Source of the DNA: Eubacterium sp. CAG:251
GTDB taxonomy: Bacteria > Bacillota > Clostridia > Oscillospirales > Acutalibacteraceae
DNA length: 26,069 bases
Direction of reading: 5' to 3'
NCBI GenBank assembly: GCA_000436835.1
Contig: FR889157.1
Coordinates: forward strand, 1 to 26,069
A program made the position numbers and the translations under genes. Position 1 is the first letter of the stretch. Every line of letters begins with the position of its first letter. Shown here piece by piece: positions 1-8,857 of this stretch. The notes under the pieces were generated by a model. The model had not been told where the DNA came from and did no database searches. It saw nothing but the letters and a program-made list of their open reading frames with translations.

Positions 1-897
1 CCCCCCCCAGATTTTTTTACAGCCAATTTGAATTGACGAATAAGCAACCGCAACGCATATAGGAATAATACACGTAAGAACACAATACTCGGCAGTATTT
101 ATATGTCCGCCGATATCCGTATTATATTTCAAAACACCGAATGCCGCAAGAAGCGAAAACAATATAACTCCTAATACCGACACAACTATACCTTTATGTG
201 ATTTAATAACTTTATCTATCAGTTCTTTCTTATATCCGTAAAGTGTGCCGACTATTATTGAAAAATTTTGCATATACCAAGCAGTATACCAACCTTTAAA
301 TTGTGCAAGATAAAACATAAGAACTGTAAAAGCAATCACAAGCAAACTGAAAAAGCCTATACCTTCTTCAATGTTTTTACATTTCTTAAAGCTGATATAA
401 AAGAACAAATAAAAAACAAATAAAACAATAACAAACCAAGAATTAACTACAATTGTATAACCATGCTCAAAAAATGCTGACACAATCCCTTTAAACGAAA
501 CTTTGTATTCATCATAATATTTAAAGCCAAGATTACCTTGTGCATATCTAAAATAGATTACATAAATCAGCGCCGCAACAAAATACGGTATAGCTAATTT
601 TATTGTATGCCTTTGAATAAATTTATTCAAATAACTGTCGCCCTTATTTTTTAAAGCGGTAATCATTCCATAACCTGACAAAAAGAAAAATACAGATACA
701 GCAAACGCTGTTATTTCAGGCAGTAATTTTGCTTGAGTAACTCCGCCGATATGAAGCAATACAATACTCAAAGCGCACGCACCTTTTAATGCCAACGTAT
801 TATCTTTACTTAAATAATTCTTATTAAAGCCATTATCATATCTTTTTGCACCGACAAAAAGGAGCGCTAAAACAGGTATTAATATTAAATCAGCCAT
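1..897 (-). CDS. Acyltransferase family 3 membrane protein, partial (3' end missing)
   Basis: An open frame of 299 codons runs from an ATG at 897 to the window edge without a stop, so the C-terminus is missing. The protein is hydrophobic throughout, with many membrane segments. Near the N-terminus it has the pattern of acyltransferase-3 proteins (Pfam PF01757): LKGACALSIVLLHIG with a conserved His at residue 49, then VFFFLSGYG around residues 69-77. Family members O-acetylate or otherwise acylate sugars of exopolysaccharides, peptidoglycan or lipids. The start overlaps the end of the upstream reductase gene by 8 bases, so translation is probably coupled. Position in the operon suggests it acylates the glycan made by this cluster; the exact substrate cannot be read. 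The last visible bases are a run of eight identical bases, so the final glycines may be an assembly artefact. Confidence 0.85.
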   Translation of the reverse strand, partial: MADLILIPVLALLFVGAKRYDNGFNKNYLSKDNTLALKGACALSIVLLHIGGVTQAKLLPEITAFAVSVFFFLSGYGMITALKNKGDSYLNKFIQRHTIKLAIPYFVAALIYVIYFRYAQGNLGFKYYDEYKVSFKGIVSAFFEHGYTIVVNSWFVIVLFVFYLFFYISFKKCKNIEEGIGFFSLLVIAFTVLMFYLAQFKGWYTAWYMQNFSIIVGTLYGYKKELIDKVIKSHKGIVVSVLGVILFSLLAAFGVLKYNTDIGGHINTAEYCVLTCIIPICVAVAYSSIQIGCKKIWGG

Positions 898-1816
898 TAT
901 TTTGTTCCTTATACCATTCAACAGTATTTTTTATTCCTGTTTTGAAATCGACTTTAGGCTCAAAGCCGGTATCTCTTTTCAAATCGTCAATATCTGCGCA
1001 AAGATACATTACCTGATTAGGAAAATAGTCAACTGCGCCGAAATTACATTTAGCGCTTGGGCAGGCAATATCACGAATATCGGTTATATAATCCTTAAGA
1101 CTTCTTGTTTTGCCAGAGCCGACGGTATAAATTGCGCCGTCTTTGCCCTTTTCGGCGGCAAGGAAAAATGCGTTTGCGATATCGCCGTTATAAAGGAAAT
1201 CCCACTGCTGCTCGCCGGGGGTAAAGTCGCAATCCTCACCGTTTAAAAATTTGATAATCGTACTCATAACCATAGTATGCGCACCGTCACCGGGGCCATA
1301 AGCAGACAAAATTCTGCACCAAATATGCCTTATACCGAGCTGAGAGCAAAGAATCCTGCTCATTTTGCCTGCTGCAAGTTTAGCAATGCCGTAGCCGTTA
1401 TTAGGATTGGTAGGAGAATCGGGAGCAACCTTTTGCCCGTTTTCAAGCCTGCCGTTTTCAGCCTGACTGCCTGCGCCTACGAAAACATCACAGCCAAATC
1501 TTTTAGCAAGCTTAACCGCTTCAAGCTCGTTTTTAATATTATTAGATTGCAAGAACATATTGTCCCTATCCTTACCGTAAGGGCCTGCCCACGCAAGATG
1601 AAAGAAAGCATCATATTTTTCATCATTTTCATTTTGAAAATCTGCCATTTCATCAAGCGAGCAATATGCAATTTTAACAAGAGGGTTTGAAGGAATTTTA
1701 TTAACCCTGCCGCCCTTGCGAACAAGGACAAGGGTTTCAACCCCCTTACTTATAAGTTTATTAACAAGTGCCGTACCGACAGCGCCGGTTGCACCAGTGA
1801 CAATAGCTTTTTTCAT
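890..1816 (-). CDS. NAD(P)-dependent SDR sugar reductase/epimerase, YerF-like
   Basis: This is a 308-residue extended short-chain dehydrogenase. The Rossmann motif GATGAVG lies at residues 8-14, and the catalytic pair YGIAK at Y142/K146. I chose the ATG at 1816 because AGGAG lies about 10 bases upstream, and the extra 21 residues of the longer frame look like read-through. It follows a CDP-3,6-dideoxy-4-ketohexose pathway and a YerE-like ThDP enzyme. The parsimonious role is therefore the last step: reduction of the two-carbon branch (YerF in Yersinia) or of C4 of the sugar (as in RfbJ/RfbS of abequose and paratose synthesis). The family assignment is firm; the exact substrate is inferred from neighbours. 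Its ribosome binding site lies inside the end of the upstream membrane-protein gene, and its end overlaps the acyltransferase start. Confidence 0.8.
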   Translation of the reverse strand: MKKAIVTGATGAVGTALVNKLISKGVETLVLVRKGGRVNKIPSNPLVKIAYCSLDEMADFQNENDEKYDAFFHLAWAGPYGKDRDNMFLQSNNIKNELEAVKLAKRFGCDVFVGAGSQAENGRLENGQKVAPDSPTNPNNGYGIAKLAAGKMSRILCSQLGIRHIWCRILSAYGPGDGAHTMVMSTIIKFLNGEDCDFTPGEQQWDFLYNGDIANAFFLAAEKGKDGAIYTVGSGKTRSLKDYITDIRDIACPSAKCNFGAVDYFPNQVMYLCADIDDLKRDTGFEPKVDFKTGIKNTVEWYKEQNNG

Positions 1817-1823
1817 AATTGTA

Positions 1824-3935
1824 TCACTCCTGTGACGGAACATAAATGTAATATAATTGTTTCGTATGATTTTCACCAACTTTTGTGTCAGTTACAAACG
1901 TTTTAACCAATGTATATTTTTTCAACGCATTTTGATAATCAGAATTCATATTTTCAGTCAAAATATCCACGGCTTTATTATCTATAACGAAAGCACTTGA
2001 TGTATCACTGTTCATTGAATCTATATAGGAATGAGCATTTGATTTATAAAACCAATCTATTTGCTCGCACGCTGAATAATTAGTTTTTTCATGATTGATT
2101 TCATTAACAAAAGCGGCCCAATAAATAAAGAGACGAGGATTTTCTCCATTATTTTCATTTGTTGCCCAATCATTGATGTTATATGCAACTTCATCTATGT
2201 CATTATGATTCTCATTGTCGCTGTTTCCAACCCATTTTAAATCAAACGAAGAATTTGAACCGCTTAAAACATTATCACCGATTACCATTACAGGATTTGC
2301 TACGCAAAAAGAAATAACTAAAAAACAGCAAAGCAATTTAATATACAACATAAATCTATCATTACGCTTTTCTTTTTTTTGAGTAAATGAGGTTCGGTTT
2401 CTGGCTAAAAAATCATCTGCCGCAACAGCACATATCAAACACGTAATAAACAAAAGCGTGTAAATATTAGTTGAATAACTGCGCCCTACAAAATACGAAA
2501 AAGCGCAAAATCCATAAATTGCAAGCACAAACAGTGCGGTCGAAATACGTGTATCGGCAATTTGTTTTTCGCCCACTCTTTCACTTTTCAATTTAGGCAA
2601 GGCGGAATACAGAGCATAAACAAGCACGATAATATAAACAATCCACAATCCGAATGAAATAGGCAACATATAGAACCCTGTGCCCTCAAATGCCAATATT
2701 CCAAAAAACAATTCATTAATGCCAAGTGCTTGACCACTTCTCAAATAAGTAATTAATTGTACCGTACAAATAAAAATTAAAATTGAAACAATTGCACAAA
2801 AAATTTGCGCAAAAATTGTTTTCCATATTTTCGGGTCGCCGAACGTATACAAATACGCTTTTTGCAAAATAACATATCCTGCAAAAACGATAATACATAT
2901 TATTCCGCTTTCAAAATTACAAAACAAGGCAAGAGCAATTGAAGCCCACGCAACTGCAGCTATTATATGTTTTGCTTTTCTGCTTTTTGTAGCGTAATGA
3001 ATAGAAATTAAAAACAATAGAGATATCGGGAAAAAAGAGCGAAGCGGGAAATATTGAAAATAATAATTGCCGCAATAAAGCAGATTTAGCGGTCCCAACG
3101 TACAGGCAGAAAGTGACATCAAAAAAGCAATGGTTTTGTTTTGAATAAACACATAGGAAAAAGAAAAAATTTCAAAACTCATAACACACAAGGCAATTGC
3201 AATCATTAAAGACATATTCGCCTGTGTTACGCCACCGATGATTTTTAAAAAAGCAACGGCGATATAAGGATAAAATCCATAAATACTGTTAAAATCGACG
3301 CCGATTGTTTTTGAACTAAAAACGTTATAAATAGGATACCACCAAGCATAGTAATGATGAACCAAATAGTCACGGTTTGATGAAGCGTAATTTTTTGAAA
3401 TCAACTTTGCAAAAACATAAGCAATAAACGCCAAGGCAAGCAAAAAATATAAGCATCCTACATTTTTCTTATTTCTACTGCCAATTAATATAAAAACAAC
3501 TGATACAACTAATGATATAATCATTGCAATTGCCAAATTGCCGCAAAAAAGATTTAATGATATTGACGAATAGGATGTATCTGAATACAACAGAATTATC
3601 AAAACCAAAAACGCTAACGTCAAAAATATTGCGAAATTTATAAGATTAAGCATTTTTTGACTAAAAAACAAACTGTTGTCAGAACGTTTTTTTATTAACG
3701 GAATAAATACCATATAAAGTACAGGAAACAAAACCGTTAAAATCATATATTGCAGTGTTTCCGCTCTTTCCGGGCGGCATTGCTTAAAAGCACCACTGAG
3801 CATTAAATTCTCAAGTGCTTGCATATCAACCTTGTCAGGTATTTTTGACAAAGCGACACCAACAATAAAACACACAAAAATTGACAATACGAGGGAATAT
3901 ACATTAACCAGTGTTTTTCTGATTTTGCTTTCCAT
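1824..3935 (-). CDS. Large polytopic membrane protein, possible GT-C glycosyltransferase
   Basis: A 703-residue protein with a dozen or so hydrophobic segments over roughly residues 10-560, followed by a hydrophilic tail of about 140 residues rich in Asn, Asp and Ser that is probably outside the membrane. A segment around residues 195-235 (HHYYAWWYPIYN, then SIYGFYPYI) lies between membrane helices. It resembles the first periplasmic-type loop of GT-C enzymes, which use polyprenyl-phosphate sugars. I do not recognise a named family. The start at 3935 has AAGGA upstream and sits 2 bases after the gtrA-like stop. Lying between a GtrA-like flippase and sugar-synthesis genes, it most plausibly transfers the cluster's sugar to a surface polymer. 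A polymerase or other transport role remains possible. Confidence 0.7.
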   Translation of the reverse strand: MESKIRKTLVNVYSLVLSIFVCFIVGVALSKIPDKVDMQALENLMLSGAFKQCRPERAETLQYMILTVLFPVLYMVFIPLIKKRSDNSLFFSQKMLNLINFAIFLTLAFLVLIILLYSDTSYSSISLNLFCGNLAIAMIISLVVSVVFILIGSRNKKNVGCLYFLLALAFIAYVFAKLISKNYASSNRDYLVHHYYAWWYPIYNVFSSKTIGVDFNSIYGFYPYIAVAFLKIIGGVTQANMSLMIAIALCVMSFEIFSFSYVFIQNKTIAFLMSLSACTLGPLNLLYCGNYYFQYFPLRSFFPISLLFLISIHYATKSRKAKHIIAAVAWASIALALFCNFESGIICIIVFAGYVILQKAYLYTFGDPKIWKTIFAQIFCAIVSILIFICTVQLITYLRSGQALGINELFFGILAFEGTGFYMLPISFGLWIVYIIVLVYALYSALPKLKSERVGEKQIADTRISTALFVLAIYGFCAFSYFVGRSYSTNIYTLLFITCLICAVAADDFLARNRTSFTQKKEKRNDRFMLYIKLLCCFLVISFCVANPVMVIGDNVLSGSNSSFDLKWVGNSDNENHNDIDEVAYNINDWATNENNGENPRLFIYWAAFVNEINHEKTNYSACEQIDWFYKSNAHSYIDSMNSDTSSAFVIDNKAVDILTENMNSDYQNALKKYTLVKTFVTDTKVGENHTKQLYYIYVPSQE

Positions 3936-3937
3936 AT

Positions 3938-4459
3938 TTACATATCCTTTTCTTCCTTTTTCTTAGCTCTGAATGCCCAAAATTTATTAAGCACGAAGTT
4001 AAGCGGAATTGTAATCAAAAGATTAAGAACAGGAGCGACATAATCGCTTATATGGCAAATCGAAGTAAAGAACCAAAGGAGAATATTATGAAGCACCAAG
4101 CCCGTTCCCGCATACGAGAGGAAAAGCTTGATAAAAGCCTGCAAAGGCGAGCGCTGCTCCTGATCCTCCTTTTTGAAAACGTAGCTGTTGTTCCAATAAA
4201 ACGCATTAGCCACGCTCAAAATAAAACCGATTACACTTGCCACATATTTATTAACGTGGAAAGGGACAAGAATATAATAGGTTGCATACGAAATGACGGT
4301 ATTTGAAAGGCCGACAAGCCCGAATTTAACGAACTGAACAAAACCGTTCCAAACGTCATCCTTAATTTCAACCTTTGTAATTTTAGTAAATACTCTGCGG
4401 CACCAATCCATAATCACTCTGATTATATGCCAGCACCACGCCGCAATTTTAATTAACAT
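3938..4459 (-). CDS. GtrA-like membrane protein (lipid-linked sugar flippase family)
   Basis: 173 residues with an N-terminal amphipathic region and four membrane helices from about residue 42 onward. The pattern VKFGLVGLSNTVISYATYY...NKYVASVIGFILSVANAFYWNNSYVF, continuing to NFVLNKFWAFR near the C-terminus, is typical of the GtrA/GtcA family (PF04138). GtrA proteins are thought to flip undecaprenyl-phosphate-linked sugars so that membrane glycosyltransferases can decorate O-antigen, teichoic acid or other wall polymers on the outer face. The start at 4459 has AGGGA just upstream. The gene abuts the polytopic membrane protein, forming a likely flip-and-transfer pair. The usual third partner, a GtrB/CsbB-type glycosyltransferase that loads undecaprenyl phosphate, is not in the window. 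Confidence 0.88.
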   Translation of the reverse strand: MLIKIAAWCWHIIRVIMDWCRRVFTKITKVEIKDDVWNGFVQFVKFGLVGLSNTVISYATYYILVPFHVNKYVASVIGFILSVANAFYWNNSYVFKKEDQEQRSPLQAFIKLFLSYAGTGLVLHNILLWFFTSICHISDYVAPVLNLLITIPLNFVLNKFWAFRAKKKEEKDM

Positions 4460-4478
4460 AAAAATTCCCTACCGTTTT

Positions 4479-6317
4479 TTATTCATCATCAAGAGGCTTA
4501 ATATAAAGATTTTCCCTGAGTTCCTCACGTGGTAAGAACGGTGCAAGGTCCTCAAGCGGAGGGCTTACAATCGTTCCGTCGTCAAGCCTTCTTGCGCTGC
4601 TCTTAGGCTCCCAAACCTGAATTGTATCCGTAAATATTTCGCAAAATGCAAATCCCGGTTTTGCAAGCACTTCATCAACAACTTTTTTCATATCGTCATT
4701 ATTATGAGCGCTGTAATAAGGGAAGCCGAAAGCCTCGGCAATCTTTGAAAATTCAGGGAATGAAAGGTCGTGCGATTCAGGACCGATACCGACTTTAGTA
4801 TGCTCTGAAAAAATGTTATTTTGAGTAAGCCTGATTGAATGATAGCCCTGATTATTAATAAGGAAAAGCTTAATCGGAAGATTGTTTGTAACAACAGTCT
4901 GAAGCTCTTGAAGATTCATCATAATAGAGCCGTCGCCCTCAAGGCATATTGTATCTTTTCTTCCGTCGGCAACACAAAGACCGATAGCGGCAGGCAAGCC
5001 ATATCCCATACTTGCAATTGCACTGTTAATAATAAATCTTGTGCCGCTTTTCATAGTATAGTTTTGGTGGCCTACCACGCAACAAGCGCCGTTTGATACT
5101 GCAGTATAACTTTCCTCAGGAAGTTGGTCACTCAAATACTTAATAAATGCAAATACATTTGCAAATTCACCGCCGTTATTCCAATGCCTGTCAAGAGTTA
5201 CAGGATATTTATGCTTCCAATTTTGGCAAATATCAAGCCATTTTTGATTAGTAAATACTTTATCTTCAGCAATTTCATTAACTTTTTCAAGAAAATCTTT
5301 AGCATCTGCCCAAACAGCCTTATCAACGTGGAGAGTATGCTTCATCATTTCCGATTTATCAATATCAACCATAATAACCTTAGCTTCTCTTGCCCAGGTA
5401 TCATAGCCGTAGCCGACCTGACGAATAGAAATTCTTGTGCCGATAGCGATAACAAGGTCTGAATTTTGCACAGCAAAGTTGCCGGGACGGTCACCCATAT
5501 TGCCGCCCCTGCCGACATAAAGCTCGTCGTCATTTTCAATAAGGTCAACACTGTTCCAATATGTTACAACCGGAACATTGAGCTTTCTGATTGCTTTTTT
5601 AAATTCGTTATATCCGCCTGAAAGACGAATACCGCCGCCGGCATAAATAACCGGTCTTTCGGCTTTTCTTATCTCATCAAGAACATACTCAACCTCGCTG
5701 TCAGCCACGTGCGGCGGAAGAAGAGCGTCATCCTCTGATGCATTGTAAGTTTTAACAAGGTCATCTGTTTCAATAACAGTACCCTGAATATCAACAGGAA
5801 CATCAAGCCAAACAGGGCCCGGTCTGCCTGTTGTTGCAAGGTGCCAAGCCTTTTCGCAAGCATAGCGGATATCCATAGGGTCTTCAATCATAACCGCATA
5901 CTTAGTCATAGGCTCAACAGATTTAACTATATCATACTCCTGGTCGCCGAGCGAACGCAGGTTAATTTCAGGATTTAAAGTTTTAGCATAGCGGGAAGTA
6001 GTTGTATATTTTACCTGACCCGAAACTATAAACATAGGAATTGAATCAAGCCAACCGCCGCAAACACCGGTAAGAGCGTTAATTCCGCCGGGGCCCGATG
6101 TTACGCAAACAAGCGCAATTTTATTTTCAAGCCTTGCATAAGCCTCTGCGGCAATTGCGCAAGCCTGCTCGTGATGATTGTATGTGGTGTGCAAGCCTTC
6201 CTGATGGCCGAAAGCATCATTCAAATGCATTGCACCGCCGCCGACAACCGAAAAAGCGTCGGTTACGCCGTGGTCAACAAGAAACTGCGAAATATAATTT
6301 GCAACTTTAATTTTCAT
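4479..6317 (-). CDS. ThDP-dependent enzyme, YerE-like (branched-chain sugar synthesis)
   Basis: 612 residues with the three-domain architecture of acetolactate-synthase-like ThDP enzymes. The cofactor-activating Glu is E50 (HHEQACAIAAEAYAR). The diphosphate-binding GDGS is at 461-464, with the NN of the ThDP motif at 488-489. SGPGGINALTG is at 74-84. Housekeeping acetolactate synthase is unlikely, because the gene lies directly after rfbF-rfbG-rfbH and no ilvN or ilvC is nearby. In Yersinia pseudotuberculosis VI, the ThDP flavoenzyme YerE decarboxylates pyruvate and adds the two-carbon unit to C4 of CDP-4-keto-3,6-dideoxyglucose. The gene order here predicts the same reaction. GGGAG precedes the ATG at 6317. 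A 134-base gap with a strong hairpin separates it from rfbH. The YerE role is inferred from context. Confidence 0.75.
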   Translation of the reverse strand: MKIKVANYISQFLVDHGVTDAFSVVGGGAMHLNDAFGHQEGLHTTYNHHEQACAIAAEAYARLENKIALVCVTSGPGGINALTGVCGGWLDSIPMFIVSGQVKYTTTSRYAKTLNPEINLRSLGDQEYDIVKSVEPMTKYAVMIEDPMDIRYACEKAWHLATTGRPGPVWLDVPVDIQGTVIETDDLVKTYNASEDDALLPPHVADSEVEYVLDEIRKAERPVIYAGGGIRLSGGYNEFKKAIRKLNVPVVTYWNSVDLIENDDELYVGRGGNMGDRPGNFAVQNSDLVIAIGTRISIRQVGYGYDTWAREAKVIMVDIDKSEMMKHTLHVDKAVWADAKDFLEKVNEIAEDKVFTNQKWLDICQNWKHKYPVTLDRHWNNGGEFANVFAFIKYLSDQLPEESYTAVSNGACCVVGHQNYTMKSGTRFIINSAIASMGYGLPAAIGLCVADGRKDTICLEGDGSIMMNLQELQTVVTNNLPIKLFLINNQGYHSIRLTQNNIFSEHTKVGIGPESHDLSFPEFSKIAEAFGFPYYSAHNNDDMKKVVDEVLAKPGFAFCEIFTDTIQVWEPKSSARRLDDGTIVSPPLEDLAPFLPREELRENLYIKPLDDE

Positions 6318-6386
6318 TATATAAATTCTCCCTTATGTCATTATTTATTATGGCGATAAGAAATTAAATAAAATCTCCATTCACAA

Positions 6387-6438
6387 AAGCAAGCCTTACC
6401 CTCAAAATTTTAAAAATAAAGAGGGCAAAGCCTTGCTT
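6387..6438 (-). promoter_or_regulatory. Long intercistronic hairpin between rfbH and the ThDP gene
   Basis: Read on the minus strand, arm 6438-6421 (AAGCAAGGCTTTGCCCTC) pairs with arm 6403-6387 (GAGGGTAAGGCTTGCTT), leaving only small mismatches around an A/T-rich loop. Only a short TTTT run follows, so it may be a partial terminator, an mRNA-processing or stability element, or both. It would let rfbFGH be expressed at a different level from the downstream genes. Confidence 0.6.
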
Positions 6439-6451
6439 AAAAACATTTAAA

Positions 6452-7789
6452 TTAAAGATTTACTGCCTCAATAATTGTTTTAGCCATATAATCAATCATT
6501 TCGTCAGTCATTCCCGGATATACACCAATCCAGAAGGTATTGTTCATAATGCTGTCTGTAACCGAAAGGTCGCCGATTACTCTGTAACCCTTACCCGACT
6601 TTCTCATTTCGTCAAATACAGGCTGCTTTGTAATATTGCCGGCGAAAAGCATTCTTGTTTGAACGCCATGGTCCTCGCAATACTGAACTACTGTATTTTT
6701 AGAGGTGCCCTCTTTACAAGTGATAAGGAAACCGAACCATGAAGGAGTGCTGTTTTGGGCAGGAACAGGAAGAATAAGCTTGTCGGATACAGCTTCAAGA
6801 GCCTTATGAAGTCTGTCAAAATTATGGCGTCTTCTTTCAACAAATGAAGGGAATTTTTCAAGCTGAGCGCAGCCTACTGCCGCCTGCATTTCAGTTGCCT
6901 TAAGGTTAAATCCAAAGTGTGAATATACATACTTATGGTCATAGCCGAGAGGAAGCTCACCGTATTGCTTATCAAAACGATGACCGCAAAGGTTGTCCAT
7001 ACCTGACGGGCAAACACAATCACGTCCCCAATCACGCATTGAGCGTGCAATCTTGTTAAGAAGCGGGTCGTTAGTATAAACAGCACCGCCCTCACCCATT
7101 GTCATATGGTGCGGAGGATAGAAACTTGATGTGCCGATATCTCCGATTGTACCGGTGAATTTTTCCTCGCCGTCAATTACATATTTACTGCCGAGTGCAT
7201 CGCAGTTATCCTCAATAAGCCAAAGGTTATGCTTAGTACAAAAATCCTTAACAGCCTGAAGGTCAAAAGGATTGCCGAGTGTATGAGCAATCATAACTGC
7301 CTTGGTTTTATCGCTGAGTGCTGCTTCAAGCTGTGAAGCGTCGATATTATACTGCGGAATTGTTAAATCAACAAATACAGGAACTGCGCCGTACTGAATA
7401 ATAGGAGCTACAGTTGTAGGGAATCCTGCTGCTACAGTAATAACCTCATCGCCTCTGTTTACTCTTCTGTCACCGAGAAGCGGCGAAGTAAGCGTTGCAA
7501 AAGCAAGAAGGTTTGCAGATGAGCCTGAGTTTACAAGTGAAACATATTTAACGCCGAGATATTTGCCGAAGTCCTTTTCAAACTTATCGCAATATCTGCC
7601 GGCTGTAAGCCAAAACTCAAGAGCCGAGTCAACAAGATTTGTCATTTCTTTATTATCAAACACACGGCTTGCATAAGGGATTCTGTCGCCCTCTTTATAT
7701 GGCGGTTTTGCCTTAAATTTGTCGCAGTATTCCGCAACCATTGCAAGTATTTCTTCTTTTGCCTGTTCCTCTGTCTTATTTTCTAACAT
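6452..7789 (-). CDS. rfbH: CDP-6-deoxy-4-keto-glucose 3-dehydrase (E1, RfbH/DdhC/AscC)
   Basis: 445 residues of the DegT/DnrJ/EryC1 aminotransferase fold, changed in the ways that define the 3-dehydrase. The usual PLP-binding Lys is replaced by His (YPPHHMTMGEGG, H227/H228). Four cysteines fit the [2Fe-2S] site: C196, C258, C260 and C268, giving C-X61-C-X-C-X7-C, close to the C-X57-C-X-C-X7-C known for Yersinia E1. The enzyme uses PMP and an iron-sulfur cluster to remove the C3 hydroxyl of CDP-4-keto-6-deoxyglucose, the step that creates 3,6-dideoxy sugars. It needs electrons from an E3 reductase (DdhD/AscD), which is not in this window. The start at 7789 is preceded by GGAGG inside the end of rfbG, with a 4-base gap, so the two are translationally coupled. 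Confidence 0.95.
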   Translation of the reverse strand: MLENKTEEQAKEEILAMVAEYCDKFKAKPPYKEGDRIPYASRVFDNKEMTNLVDSALEFWLTAGRYCDKFEKDFGKYLGVKYVSLVNSGSSANLLAFATLTSPLLGDRRVNRGDEVITVAAGFPTTVAPIIQYGAVPVFVDLTIPQYNIDASQLEAALSDKTKAVMIAHTLGNPFDLQAVKDFCTKHNLWLIEDNCDALGSKYVIDGEEKFTGTIGDIGTSSFYPPHHMTMGEGGAVYTNDPLLNKIARSMRDWGRDCVCPSGMDNLCGHRFDKQYGELPLGYDHKYVYSHFGFNLKATEMQAAVGCAQLEKFPSFVERRRHNFDRLHKALEAVSDKLILPVPAQNSTPSWFGFLITCKEGTSKNTVVQYCEDHGVQTRMLFAGNITKQPVFDEMRKSGKGYRVIGDLSVTDSIMNNTFWIGVYPGMTDEMIDYMAKTIIEAVNL

Positions 7790-7793
7790 TCAG

Positions 7794-8852
7794 TCAGTCC
7801 TCCAATTCAAAAAATTCATTAATTTGTTTATCCATAATAGCGGAAATATCTCCGCCGTCAAAATATACTTTGGTCCATTCAACAATCTTTTCAACTGCCT
7901 CTTCAACGCTCCAGCGTGGCTGCCAGCCGAAAACTGTTTTAACCTTAGTTGTATCAAGCCTTAAAAAGTTAGCCTCGTGAGGCGCATTAGCCTCGCTTAC
8001 ATCCTTCCAGCTTGCACCGTCGCCCCAAAGCTTGCAGAAAAGAGTAACAAGCTCACCCGTAGTTCTGCAATCGCAATCATTAGGACCTACATTATAATAT
8101 CCCTCGAGCTCGTGATTTTTATATTGAGCCTCAACTATCATAAGATAAATTTTAAGCGGCTCAAGCACGTGCTGATAAGGCCTTGTCGAATTAGGATTAC
8201 GAACAATAATAGTATCGCCTTTTTCAACCGCCCTTACACAGTCGGGAATAATTCTGTCATTTGCAAAGTCACCGCCGCCGATAACATTACCTGCCCTTGA
8301 AGTAGAAACAGCAACACGGCCATCGGTAAAAAATGACTTTTTATAGCTGTGAGTAACAAGCTCAGAGCAAGATTTACTGTTTGAATAAGGGTCATATCCG
8401 TCAAGCGGCATATCCTCTGTAAAAGCGACGTTAGTTTCCTGATTTTCATAAACCTTGTCCGTCGTGATATTAAGGAAAGACTTAACGCAATCAAAAAGCC
8501 TTACACACTCGCAAATATTTACTGTGCCCATTACGTTGGTTTCATAAGTGTAAACAGGCATTTTATAGCTGTCACGAACAATCGGCTGAGCGGCAAGGTG
8601 GAACACAAGTTCCGGCTGCTCCTTTTCAAAAACTTCTTTAAGCTTATCAAGGTCACGAATGTCCGCAATATATGACGTCATTTCCTTTTTAATACCCGAA
8701 AGTTCAAAAAGACTCGGATTTGTAGGCGGGTCAATTGAATAACCTACTACATTTGCACCGGCATTTACAAGAATTTTGCAAAGCCAAGAGCCTTTAAAGC
8801 CCGTATGACCTGTTACAAGCACTTTTTTTCCTTTATAAAACGATAAATCCAT
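7794..8852 (-). CDS. rfbG: CDP-glucose 4,6-dehydratase
   Basis: 352 residues of the extended SDR family, close to the usual length of about 355. The NAD-binding motif TGHTGFKGSW lies near the N-terminus and the catalytic YSNSK (Y-x3-K) in the middle. It converts CDP-glucose to CDP-4-keto-6-deoxyglucose, the substrate of the neighbouring RfbH. I chose the ATG at 8852, 5 bases after the rfbF stop. A longer frame starting at 8894 would overlap rfbF by 37 bases and add 14 residues unlike the family's N-terminus. Gene order rfbF-rfbG-rfbH is conserved in many 3,6-dideoxyhexose clusters. Confidence 0.95.
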   Translation of the reverse strand: MDLSFYKGKKVLVTGHTGFKGSWLCKILVNAGANVVGYSIDPPTNPSLFELSGIKKEMTSYIADIRDLDKLKEVFEKEQPELVFHLAAQPIVRDSYKMPVYTYETNVMGTVNICECVRLFDCVKSFLNITTDKVYENQETNVAFTEDMPLDGYDPYSNSKSCSELVTHSYKKSFFTDGRVAVSTSRAGNVIGGGDFANDRIIPDCVRAVEKGDTIIVRNPNSTRPYQHVLEPLKIYLMIVEAQYKNHELEGYYNVGPNDCDCRTTGELVTLFCKLWGDGASWKDVSEANAPHEANFLRLDTTKVKTVFGWQPRWSVEEAVEKIVEWTKVYFDGGDISAIMDKQINEFFELED

Positions 8853-8857
8853 ATTTT

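Noticed and set aside
4479..6317. Biosynthetic acetolactate synthase (ilvB)
   Set aside because: The fold is shared, but the gene sits directly behind rfbFGH with no ilvN, ilvC or ilvD nearby. A sugar-branching enzyme fits the context better.
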